Source of the DNA: Baylisascaris procyonis
Taxonomy: Eukaryota > Nematoda > Chromadorea > Rhabditida > Ascarididae
DNA: 64,000 nt
Assembly (NCBI GenBank): GCA_037389465.1
Contig: JAZARR010000187.1
Location: 620,001-684,000 of the forward strand
Direction of reading: 5' to 3'
The position numbers and the translations under genes were made by a program. Under the pieces are notes generated by a model that was not told the origin of the DNA, ran no database searches, and saw nothing but the letters and a program-made list of their open reading frames with translations. How positions within the stretch are numbered: the first letter of the stretch is position 1; each line of letters begins with the position of its first letter. Shown here one piece after another: positions 11,012 to 20,834 of the stretch.

Positions 11012-12679
11012 ATAATCTTATTGTACGATTTATAGACATCTTTTATAAAGTCGAATATTTCTTTAAAAAGAAAGTTGGAAGAATTTTTTCCATCACAGAA
11101 ATAGTCAGTTTTCTCATTTATAGGAATTTGATGTTGTTGTTGCTGGTCATTTTCTTTGGTTGTATAATGTTTTAATTGTCATGCTTCTTCGCTTATTTGT
11201 ATTTGAAAGTTGGCATCGTTTCGTTTCTTAAAGTCGTTCATTGTTGTACGATATCTTTATTCGTATATGTCTGCCTATATGTTTTTATGCCTCTGTGTAT
11301 GCGTACAGATATACGAAAAGACATATTACTATCTGATGATTTAAGTTTGAGAATCATTGAAACTTGAACTATGAAACTTAGATGTCGTAATGTTTGTAGT
11401 AGATTGACCGGATAGAGTAACTTTCAAATTGATCTATACCACTTTATAAAAAAAAAATTCTAGTCATTTTAAAGTGCGCATATTTTAATTGAATCGATTT
11501 CCATTACATATCGATTGCATCGGAAAAGAAAATTTGGAGTTTAAACGAGGCATCTGAACTTTTTTCAATTATTTTATTGCGTGTATTGTTCCTTCATTGT
11601 AGTACATGTTTTGCATGCATTCATCTTTTCGCTTATATTGTTCAATGGGAAATTTCTCAGAAATGCTTTTAGCAATATCATTAGTAAGTATACGTTTCAT
11701 GAAATGTTGTTTAGCATTCGTGGGATGAAACAAACTCATAGATTGATGGTCTTTGATCTTTAATGCATAATTTCCTAGTTGATATCATAAATGTGCATGA
11801 TCTTAATCTTCATATATTGGATCGGATTTTGTTTTATAAATAAAGAAAAGATTTTGATATAATATTATATTTGTTTTGAAACGGATCTATTGATTTCCGC
11901 GCTTGATGCCTTTTTTTATTCCTTTATAATCGTTATTGAAAAATATTCGATACTGCTTAGATACACACAAATTTATTTTCAAGTAATACAGTCTCAACCA
12001 ACGTTTTCCCCATTACCTTTTTGGTCAATAATAGTTTGATTGGTTAATTGAGTTTTATGATTGTAATGCCATTTCTTAGTGGAAGTTAATTTTTAACACT
12101 TTTTCTTTTTTTTGCATCCTTTTATTAAAAAAAAAACTGTTTCTATAATGTGCAACATTTTTGAGATAAGCCTTATTGAATAATACCTACGTAAGGTGTG
12201 GTATTCTATCTACACTGTTTCAATACACACGGATTCATTTAGATATCTGTACTTTATGATTCTTCAATTGAAATTTTTCCTATTAGGCTGAAAGAAAAAT
12301 TGTCGACAAAAATTTTCCATTTATGTTTAAAAGTTTGAATAGTCGAACTTACTGCTAGAAAAATCTCATTGGTATGACCGTTTTTAAATCACTATGGGAT
12401 GTTTTTGTTCGTGGTTATTAAAGGTTTTGATGTGCGGTTATAACCATCTCAAATCAAATGTTTTGAAATGAATATAACCGCAATTTTTCTTTTTAATTGA
12501 CAAAGATTCGGTTTTAAACTCTATGAATCTTTTCCTCTTTGCCAGTGTCATGTTTTATGGCATTGACGGTAGCTTATGAGTAGAAGTGAATGAATATTGT
12601 TGCATTTTGTGTATAACCGTATTCTTATTGCATTGCCCCATCGGCGAAATCGTATAGCTATGGTTCCGTTGGGTGTTCT

Positions 12680-12805
12680 CACCCTCCACCATCTTTACTA
12701 TTACTCTCCCTTCCACGCTACGACACCTCCCCCTCCCTCCTCCCCATCTTATACCCCATCCTCCAGTCCGCCCTTTACCCCACCGCACTCTATCCCGCTC
12801 CTTCT
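12680..12805. repeat. Pyrimidine-rich low-complexity tract
   Basis: CCT/TCC-rich on the plus strand, containing blocks such as CCTCCCCCTCCCTCCTCCCC. It gives spurious proline/serine-rich and glycine/arginine-rich frames on the two strands. Confidence 0.8.
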
Positions 12806-14067
12806 TCTCTTGTAGCCATGTTTATACTGTCTTCAAGTAAGCCTCCATAGGCATTATATGATGTCCTACATGATTATAGATCGGAACAAAATTCGCTTAT
12901 ATAGGTTGCACTAGGGAGGTGTTTTCTTTTGTAAAATTTACGAACAGTATTTAGTAATTATTTGAAATGATGTAATGAGTGCGAAAAAAAGGAAAGAAGG
13001 GGAAACAACGGAAAGCACCTGTTCACAGCAACCATGGTAACGTGCGTTGTCCTTAATCGGTGAAATCGTATAGCCATTTTGTTCCCTTCGTCACTTATAT
13101 CCGATTAGCTTGTTTTCTTCATATCCGCTGATTACGCTCATTTTTTTTCGATTCATTTATCTCTCTATTCTTTTACAAAGAGAGGTAAAAATTCCTTTAA
13201 TATTTGTTATTCAAAAATTAAAATTCAATAATTTTTGTGATATTTTAGCGCAAATTTAAATCTACTCATTTGAAGAAAAATTTTCCTATCGTAAGATGCT
13301 TAATGGTTAGCGAAACATTTTATTCGCACTCTTTACTATGATTATTTCATTTATAAGTATTTGCTTTATTTTTCACGGATGTGCTATTTTATGTTTCTTA
13401 AATTTGCGGATGTTGTGTTATATTTAATTTTATAACTAGTTTAGAAAGGCTAAAAGTTCCAATTCTAAGTTTCCGTTCAATAATCGACTAAAATTCCCTT
13501 GGAAGATAATTGGCTTTTATCACTCCCATCTCTCTTTCGAATATCTAATGCTCGGTTCAGATGATCATATGAAAAACAAATTTTAATAACGTCAAAATTT
13601 CAGTAGACATTAAAATTATACGAAGTGGAAGGAGTTTTAAAATATTAGATATGTACGCTTCAAAACATCTGCCAAAATGCAAGCAGCTGGCTGTCTTTTA
13701 TTAAAATTTGCGAGAGCGTTGAGGCAATTTAATGATATCTAGAGTGTCTATGAATAGTCTCAGTGAAAAGTTATTAGTTGTTTTCAGCCCGAGGCTGTCA
13801 GTTATACATCCCATGGGGAACTCAAATTCAAACATTTGAAGCTTATTTCCGACGGGTCTAAAATTTCCTTTAAGGAAGGAAATATGAAAATATAATAAGC
13901 GTAGTAAATGTATATTCTTGAGACGTTTATTTTGAACTGTTTTATATAATTGAGAAAATCTAATAATCCTTAACATAGATAACATAACAAGTCATCGTCG
14001 GAAATGATAGCGACGTTCGAACAAAACTATCGAAAACGCCGAAACAAGAAGCAATAAATTTTCATAA

Positions 14068-14079
14068 GTTTATTTTCAG
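14068..14079 (+). promoter_or_regulatory. Possible splice-leader trans-splice acceptor of the globin gene
   Basis: GTTTATTTTCAG matches the nematode acceptor consensus and lies 151 bp upstream of the proposed start codon, with a stop in the globin frame at 14117 between the two. It could accept a spliced leader or be the 3' end of a 5'-UTR intron. The inferred leader would hold two tiny upstream reading frames (14090-14101 and 14178-14195). Confidence 0.4.
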
Positions 14080-14230
14080 GGTTATTATAATGCTGGTGTG
14101 ATCGCAAATTTGAGGATAAATTTACTACGAAGAAAAAGAGGAAACAAATCTAAGCGGAGCGTTCAACGAAGGAAGTTATGTTAACGGCCATGTGAGAGGG
14201 GAGGATATTACGTGCCGAGTACACGTTATT

Positions 14231-14362
14231 ATGGGATCTGTGCTATGTTCACCAAAGAAGAAGAAAAAAGCGGTTGGCTCATGGGTTGGTTCTGATTCAG
14301 AGAACCCTTTCGAGCAAAGTTTCACTAAGAAGGAACGCGTCTGTCTTCGTGAAACCTTTCAG
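14231..14362 (+). CDS. Globin exon 1: acylation signal and helix A
   Basis: Forty-four codons, MGSVLCSP then lysines, a short acidic/serine spacer, and FTKKERVCLRETFQ, the nematode globin helix A pattern (E-R-x-x-L-x-x-[TS]-[WF]). Donor CAG|GTTTGA is weak but in the right place. Confidence 0.8.
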
Positions 14363-17300
14363 GTTTGACCTTCAATTTTTTTAAATAGAGCATACCTCAG
14401 TGAAATGCGTTAATAAGGTAATAAGGTGACATAATAATGTATCAGTGAGAACGATTTTAATGACGACTTCATATTATCTAATTATAGGTAGTAATAGTAG
14501 TAATATTTTTTAAAGAATTGTAGGATAAAAACGATTATTGAAATGTATAATGAAATATTTTACGAATTCAGAGTGCTATAATGTTCAGTGCAAATTCTGT
14601 ACTCATCCCCACTCCCTCCCTCCACTCTATACCAATAGTATAAAATAAAACTAGCTGACATGGTTTTTTGATGCCTAAATATGTGTTTATGGATATTTTA
14701 AAACCAATCCACCTTAAGGCATACAATCATGCCTAATCCATATATAGATATTTATGGAATATTTGAAGTAGTGATGGAAGGCTCCATATCCAGTATAAAA
14801 AATGAGGAGGGAAGTTATCAGTGGAGATATATCATTGGGGAGGAGGGGGGGGTAGTGGGAATTTGTATTCTTTGGTGGTCTTATCTTATCTTTCTTCATA
14901 TCGCATTGGCTCAGTTTGAATCACTTTTACTTTCCTTTGAATATTACTTTGAATCAAGCACGTTACAGTTATATCTCCTATCAAGTGAGTAAGGGCCATT
15001 TGTTTGATTGTGAAACATTGCCCGTTTATTTAGAAAAGACGACGATTGAATCGTTACAAACATATCCATATCTTAATTCCACTGGAGGTAGGTAGGATTC
15101 TCTTCCCTCGAATCTTTGATGCACCCACCCTTCCTATCTTTTTTCAATAGTTGTTAGGCCCCTCGAGATGTCAGTTAGGTTTTTATTTTAAATTTTCGTC
15201 ATTCATCTGTGGCGACAGACCACACCTAAGATTTGGCGATTCATAAATAGTATCATCGCCCTTGGCGATATTGTCGAACGATTGAATTTGATGTGTAGAC
15301 GTTGCTGTATTTGTGATCTTTTTTTTGTCAACTTGAAAACCTAGAAATGAGTTAGTCATATCGTAAGAATTCAGGAGTGCTATTGCTTCTTTGGTATATA
15401 AGATGCTGGAAACGGCCTAAAGAGATCATACCTCCCTCTCGGGTATTCCTCTTCTTGGAAGAAACTTCGCGAGCTCAAAATTCAAATCGTTGCTGTATTT
15501 ATGATTTTTTTTTTCAAAAATTTGGAACCAGTGTAATAGGGCTTACATCATGAGATAAGGCCAGGAAATTTTCATTGATGTTCCTCTCTCCTTGGGCCAG
15601 AATCTTGGCTACGCACCTGATTGTCGATGACGATAATTTCTCAATAATGTCTAGTAATAATGTCCCTTTCGCTAGCTTTTGTTGATTTTTCTTCTAAGAA
15701 TTTTTCAATTCTTCTCGACGCTATTTTAATTGATTTTAAAAATTTTCCCTCTCTGCATCTTGCGTAATTTTTCAAAGATAAATGAGGTGAATTTCGGTGA
15801 ATTATCATAAATTGTGGCATATTTATTATTATGGAAGTTATTCATTAATTCACGTCAGAACGAGTAATTTTGCTTTGCAATGTAAAAATAAATTGCTAAT
15901 AATGGCTTTATTATAAAATAATTGCTTGTTGACTCTATCGAGAGCAAAGTGGACGGGGAGGGAGGGGGGAGGAGGCGGGGAGGGGAAAGCAGAAAGCTAG
16001 ATGAAGGGAAGGCGGGTGGCTAGGTGAAGAGAAGGGAGACGGAGGTGGTTTTCACAACTAACCTATTCGTTTCGATTGTTCAGTTAATTAGGATTCTCTT
16101 CTAGGCTAGCGATCTTATAACTGCTTCCTTCACTGCCTTTTGGCTAACTATTTCATAGCTATATAATCAACAACTCTCCACCTAGTAACTGATCTATGAA
16201 TAAGCATCTAATCCGACTAATTAATTTTAGCCACGTTCGCCAGCAATTATACTTCTCAGTACAAATACGATTTCTTTGTGACGCAAATTGTTAGGCGTGG
16301 TAAATGATATTGAATTCAATATCGAGTAGTCGGTCATTTATGCTATATTATTAGCAATAAATGTTCTCGTTGTTATCAAGCATAAATGAATGGAATTTTA
16401 TCACATATAAATCTAAATTTTATTTGTAAGAAAAGGTCGGAATGAAATGGCGAAAGAAATTCAATCGACGAATTTCCTTTTGAATTTGAGTTGAATTTCC
16501 CTTCTCGTTTGAATTTTTTCTCACAATAATTTAAACTTATTAACTTTATATGATTAAGTAATTCAGATATTACACTTTAATTCATTTGTTTCTATTGAAA
16601 TAACTTTTGTGTAAAAAAGTACATTAGTGACGTCACTTTATAAAAGATTTTTTTTTGCTTATTTTAAATTATCGCTTAAAAAGATAATTTCTTTTTGATT
16701 GTACATTTTTACTTTCATGCGGAACTTTCTTCTTTCTATTCTTTTCATTTTTCGAGATTGAATGTTTTTTGCTCATTTCGGGTGTAATGTTATGTATTAG
16801 ATTTTCGTAAAATTTCAATCCATTATTATCTTCAATATATTAAAAGCTTTTGATTGAGTATCTCAAAATTATTCGATAAGAATTGTTGTTCTGATAGTAG
16901 CGAAAGGAAGAGAAAATCAAATTACTAAACCAAATTACTGACTTAATTTCTTTTCCGTCGACTATCGAAAAGTGTTCTTTAAAAAAATGGTATCTGGTAC
17001 TTCTCAATTTCAAAGTATCGTTAACTCTCAGTGATTATATAATAAAAGCATTTTAATATCGTTGAAATCGATTCAGTGCTTATAAATATTTCCTAAGAAT
17101 GAATATTCAGTGAATTTCAATGTTTTTAAAGAAAAATAAAATGTAAAAATTGCAGAAATTGGCCGATCCGAAAGAACTGATTGGAACGATATTTGTCGAT
17201 ATTGTCAACGATACCGTCCCTGAACTTAAGAAGGTTAGTTGATTTTATTGATGATATTTTTGCATGTTTTTTGCCCTTTGCACATGCCGAAACAATTTGG

Positions 17301-17879
17301 AAATTTTGTTTTCAGTGGGTTTGAAAATAAGAGGAAGACAGAAAAAATAATGAATGTTGTTGAAGAGAAATTTTTGGGTATGAAATGATTGATTACTAAT
17401 ATAAATTGCGGCAATAAATCTATGGTTATGACCAGCACATGTAAAAGTAAGAAGGTTTACTTCATTCTCAGATATCATTTATCCTTCACAGCATCAATGA
17501 TTACTTACAATTGGCGAGTGATTAGGAAATTCTTCGGCGGTTTAAAAAATTACAAAAAATATTGCAATTCGAGGGAAATCACTGTAATTAACCAAAATAT
17601 GATTTAAAGAAAACTACCGGTCTAATCTATAACCGATAACCAATAACCGAAACCAAAACGAAAGTAATCAAAAGGAACCGCAGTTTGTAACAATATGACA
17701 TATGGCATCTCCTTAGTGATTCGCTCATCAAATATGAGCGGTATGGAAGAGAGAACGGTATTTTAAAAAAATCAACCAAACTACAGGTTTTCGGCGTCGA
17801 AAGAGCACCCAAGGCAGCGATGCTAAAAATGCCAAAGCTTGGTGGACACGTCGCTCGTTTCACGGACCTTATCGATCAG
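14231..17879 (+). CDS. Globin with N-terminal acylation signal; C-terminal third not found
   Basis: Exons 14231-14362, 17156-17233 and 17787-17879 join in phase 0 to give 101 residues. The start MGSVLC plus a run of five lysines is a textbook N-myristoylation (Gly2) and palmitoylation (Cys6) signal with a basic patch, as in membrane-bound globins such as vertebrate globin X and some C. elegans globins. Then come helices A-B (KKERVCLRETFQKLADP), helix B-C (IFVDIVNDTVPELKK), CD-corner VFGVE with the near-invariant Phe (residue 72) and helix E (PKLGGHVARFTDLIDQ) with a His at the distal E7 position (residue 91). A globin needs about 50 more residues: helices F-H with the haem-ligating proximal His. 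A donor (CAG|GTGCG) follows, but no such exon was seen up to 19249, where the telomere-type array starts. The gene either continues beyond the array or is broken by it. The ATG is the first in frame after the stop at 14117. Confidence 0.85.
14363..17155 (+). other. Globin intron 1
   Basis: 2,793 bp, AT-rich, ending AAAAATTGCAG. It contains G-rich tracts at about 14837-14859 and 15951-16050. No coding segment was recognised; the frames at 14714-14992 are not supported. Confidence 0.75.
15951..16050 (+). other. Purine/G-rich tract with G-quadruplex potential
   Basis: At least four closely spaced runs of three or more G (15955-15987), followed by a further purine-rich segment. It lies on the sense strand of globin intron 1 in otherwise AT-rich DNA. 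Quadruplex formation is inferred only from base pattern. Confidence 0.65.
17156..17233 (+). CDS. Globin exon 2: helices B and C
   Basis: Twenty-six codons, KLADPKELIGTIFVDIVNDT then VPELKK. It matches the B helix (hydrophobic I-F-x-x-I) and the P-E-L-K-K turn that precedes the CD corner in nematode globins. Acceptor TTGCAG, donor AAG|GTTAGT. Confidence 0.9.
17234..17786 (+). other. Globin intron 2
   Basis: 553 bp, AT-rich, ending AAACTACAG. Open frames across it are chance. Confidence 0.8.
17787..17879 (+). CDS. Globin exon 3: CD corner and helix E
   Basis: Thirty-one codons from VFGVERAPKA to HVARFTDLIDQ. Phe of VFG is at CD1, and His of GGHVARF is at E7, spaced 19 residues (about 21 in myoglobin). 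It ends at CAG|GTGCG in phase 0, so a further exon is expected. Confidence 0.9.
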
Positions 17880-18662
17880 GTGCGTATTGAACCATTCATC
17901 TTAGTGTAGGTTGTCTACTTTTGGTTTTTGTGAACGTCTTCAGCCGAGGGAATTGCCCAAGAGGTGTGATACCCTCCCGAAGGTGATGGTGAGGTTAAGC
18001 TCTCCGGGCCTATACTTTTTGGTTGCGGTAGGTTTAGAGCAGGTGAATGAAAATGCGTATATATGAGACTTTTCATGGCTAACGGCTTTGTCGGCGCTTA
18101 GACGGAGTTGCAGAAGAATGTTTGTTGTAGCAAATACGAGTATAACGTGGGCTCTATTGAAGCAACAACAAGCAGTGCTGTTAGTGGTCGAGACGGATAC
18201 AAGGTGTGGTGTAAAAGGGAGTGTGTGTATACTGTTCCCTTTAGACGGTGAAATTTGCTTTTTGGTTTGTATGTGCATTAAATAGCGCAATCTTTTACGA
18301 ATTCGAGCGGCAGTAAGTATAAAGACATAAGGAGAGGGGGGAGGGACGGAGAGTTCGATTCTTTGTGACGTGTGTATATATATATAGTATGTTTCTGTCT
18401 GTATGTAGCACGGAAGGGGTTCCGTTTGGCATGTGTGTGGTGTGCGTGTGCGTTTGTGAGTGTGTATGTGCTGTGTTTTGTGGGGGAGGGGGGGGGGGGG
18501 TGCTGTGGTGTGTGTATTTCTCTCTGTGCGTGGTACAAGCCAGGGGGAAGCCCCTTACGTGTCGGAGCCTGAACAGTATCGTGTAGAGGTGTCATATCCA
18601 CAAAAACGGCTGTGCACCGACCAAAGCTGGAAGTCAAGGGGGTAACGGTCCCCGATTACAGA

Positions 18663-18682
18663 GGGCGCAGCTCGCTGCGCCC
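18663..18682. repeat. Perfect 9-bp inverted repeat (hairpin)
   Basis: GGGCGCAGC, two bases, GCTGCGCCC. A very stable GC stem just after a second small GGGG/CCCC inverted repeat (about 18638-18654). It could be the terminus of a mobile element or a structured RNA; neither can be shown. Confidence 0.7.
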
Positions 18683-18848
18683 AGCATGAATACTGAAATA
18701 AAACCCGGAGAGGCAGTAGAGGTTCGTGTTTTCACCCCTGTCCATACGCGTCATAGATTCTTGTTCCCCTTTCTTTCCACATGCAGCAGATCTTCATTCC
18801 GTTTCTTTTCTCAGGCAAATATTTCCCTTACATATATCTATCTATTTA

Positions 18849-18900
18849 TCAATCAACCAATCAATCAGTCAATCAATCAATCAATCAATCTATCTATCTA

Positions 18901-18902
<2 letters not shown>
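18849..18902. repeat. AATC and TATC tetranucleotide microsatellite
   Basis: Imperfect AATC repeats (with ACC and AGTC variants) change into TATC repeats directly before the TA tract. Confidence 0.9.

Positions 18903-18964
<62 letters not shown>
18903..18964. repeat. (TA)n microsatellite, about 31 copies
   Basis: Uninterrupted TA dinucleotides over about 62 bp, continuing the neighbouring tetranucleotide run. Confidence 0.95.
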
Positions 18965-18967
<3 letters not shown>

Positions 18968-19249
18968 CATCACTCTCTTATACGTGCATGGTGAGTGTTG
19001 TGGTGTCATATCCGTGTGGTGTGCGTGCGATATGTGATGTGCGGCCTTTGCTGCGTGTGGCGTTGTGTTGTGTAGCGTGTGTGTGTCCGTATGTATGTGT
19101 CAGTGTCCGTGTGTATCTGTGCGTGTCCGTGTCTCTCTCTGTCCGCATGTGCACATGGGCGTCTGTGCGTGCTCCCATCTGTGTGTCTGTGTCTGTGCGT
19201 TTGTTTTTCTCGGTATGCGTTCGTGTGTTCGCGCGTCCGAGCCCAGATC

Positions 19250-20834
19250 TAACCTTAGGTCTCAGCCTAGGCTTGAATCCAAACCTAAGCCCAGGCCTAA
19301 GGCCAAGCCCAGCCTAAGCCTAAGCATAAACTTCAGCCTAAGTTCTAGCCCTAAGCCTAAACCTAAACCAAAGCCTAAGCTTAAGCCTAAACCTAAGCTC
19401 AAGCACAAGCTTAAGCGTAAGCCTAAGCCTAAGCATAAGCCCAACCCTAAGCCTAAGCCTAAACCCTAAGCCTAAGCCCAATCCTAAGCCTAATCCTAAG
19501 CCTAAGTTCTAGTCCTAAGCCTAAGCCTAAGCTTAAGCTCAAGCTTAAGCCTAAGCCTAAACCCAAGCCCTAAGCTTAAGCCTAAGCCTAAGCCTAAGCC
19601 TTAGCCTAAACCTCAACTTAAGCCTAAGGTTGAGCTTAAGCCTAAGCCTAAGCCTAACCCTAAGCCCGAGGCTAAGCCTAAGCCTAAGCCTAAGCCTTAA
19701 TCTAAGCCTAAGCCTAAGCCTAAGCGTAAGCCCAAGGCTAAGCTTAAGCTTAAGCCTAAGCCTTAGCCTAAGCCCTAAGCCTAAGTTATGGGCCTAAGCC
19801 TAAGCCTAAGCCTAAGCCCAAGCCCAAGCCTAAGTCCAAGCCTAAGCCTAAGCCTAAGACCAAGCATAAGCCTAAGCCTAAGCCTAAGCCTAAGCCTAAG
19901 CCTGAGCCTAAGCTTAAGCCTAAGCATAAGCCTAAGCTTAAGCTTAAGCCTAAGTGTAAGTTTAAGCCTAAGCCTAGGCCTAAGCCTAAGCCTAAGCTTA
20001 AGCCTAAGCCTAAGTTTAAGCCGAAGCCCATGCCTAAGCCTAAGCCTAATCCTTAGCCTAAGCCTAACCCTAAGCCTAAGCCTAAGCCTAAGTTCTAGGT
20101 CTAAGCCTAAGCCTAAGCCTTAGCCTAAACCTCAGCTTAAGCCCAAGCCTAAGCCTAAGCCTGAGCCTAAGCCTAATCTTAAGCCTAAGCCTAAGCCTAA
20201 GCTCAAGCCTAAGCGTAAGTTTAAGCCTAAGCCTAAGCCTAAGCCTAAGCCTAAGCTTAAGCCTAAGCCTAAGTTTAAGCTTAAGCCTATGCCTAAGCCT
20301 AAGCCTAAGCCTTAGCCTATACCTAGGCCTCATCCTAAGCCTAAGCCTAAGCCTAAGCCTAAGCTTGAACCCAAGCCTAAGTTTAAGCCTAAGCCTATGC
20401 CTGTGCCTAAGCCTAAGCCTAAGCCTTAGCCTAAGCCTAAGCCTAAGCCTAAGCCTGAGCCTAAGCCTAAGCCTAAGTTTTAGGGCTAAGCCTAAACCTA
20501 AGCCTAAGCCCTAAGCCTAAGCCTAAGCCTTAGCCTAAACCTCAACTTCAGCTTAAGCCTAAGCCTAAGCCTGAGCCTAAGCCTAAGCCTAAGCCTAAGT
20601 TTAAGCCTAAGCCTAAGTTTAAGTCTAAGCCTACGCCTAAGCCTAAGCCTAATCCTTAGCCTAAGCCTAAGCCTAAGCCTAAGCCTAAGCCTAAGCCTAA
20701 CCCTAAGCCTAAGCCTAAGCTTAAGCCTAAGTTTAAGCCTAAGCCTATGCCTAAGCCTATGCCTAAGCCTAATCCTAAGCCTTAGCCCTAAGCCTAAGCC
20801 TAAACCTAGGCCTAAGCCTGAGCCTAACCCTAAG
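19250..20834 (-). repeat. Most diverged left edge of the telomere-type array
   Basis: Runs of intact hexamers rarely exceed eight to ten units. Single-base variants, extra C (CCCTAAG) and TTCTAG inserts are frequent. The boundary with GT-rich DNA is gradual, with the first units heavily mutated, as expected for the oldest margin of a tandem array. Confidence 0.8.

Larger units (their letters stand above)
11012..14079. other. Intergenic region between XPF and globin genes
   Basis: About 3.07 kb of AT-rich DNA. Short open frames here are not supported by splice context or recognisable domains. It includes poly-A/T tracts, a pyrimidine-rich stretch near 12680-12805, and two short related segments (about 12641-12668 and 13056-13086) sharing GAAATCGTATAGC. 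The globin promoter should be in its right part, but no clear core element can be defined. Confidence 0.7.
17880..19249. other. GC-richer transition zone with simple repeats
   Basis: Composition changes sharply from the AT-rich gene region. In order: GC-balanced unique DNA (17940-18320), GT-rich stretches and a G-tract (18365-18535), a GC-rich segment with hairpins (18540-18720), tetranucleotide and TA repeats (18849-18964), then GT/GTCC-rich DNA (19000-19240). Frames on both strands encode only low-complexity peptides. No globin F-H exon was found in any frame. It looks like subtelomere-type sequence bordering the array, possibly with an unidentified mobile element fragment. Confidence 0.7.

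Noticed and set aside
11176..11763. Hydrophobic plus-strand frames (11176-11367, 11581-11763)
   Set aside because: AT-rich DNA gives Phe/Leu/Ile-rich frames by chance. No domain, no conserved start and no splice structure.
13701..13985. 94-codon minus-strand frame
   Set aside because: No similarity recognised, codon pattern like the surrounding AT-rich intergenic DNA, and no neighbouring exons.
18278..18637. 119-codon minus-strand frame with His/Pro/Thr-rich stretches
   Set aside because: It is composed largely of complements of GT-rich and G-tract simple repeats. No domain was recognised.
18540..18720. Candidate terminal globin exon in the GC-rich segment
   Set aside because: None of the frames carries the F-helix Leu-x-x-x-His pattern or hydrophobic G and H helices; the peptides look unlike any globin.
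18686..19317. Plus-strand frames with Tyr-Ile and Ser-Ile-Asn repeats
   Set aside because: They are translations of the TA and AATC microsatellites and GT-rich DNA.
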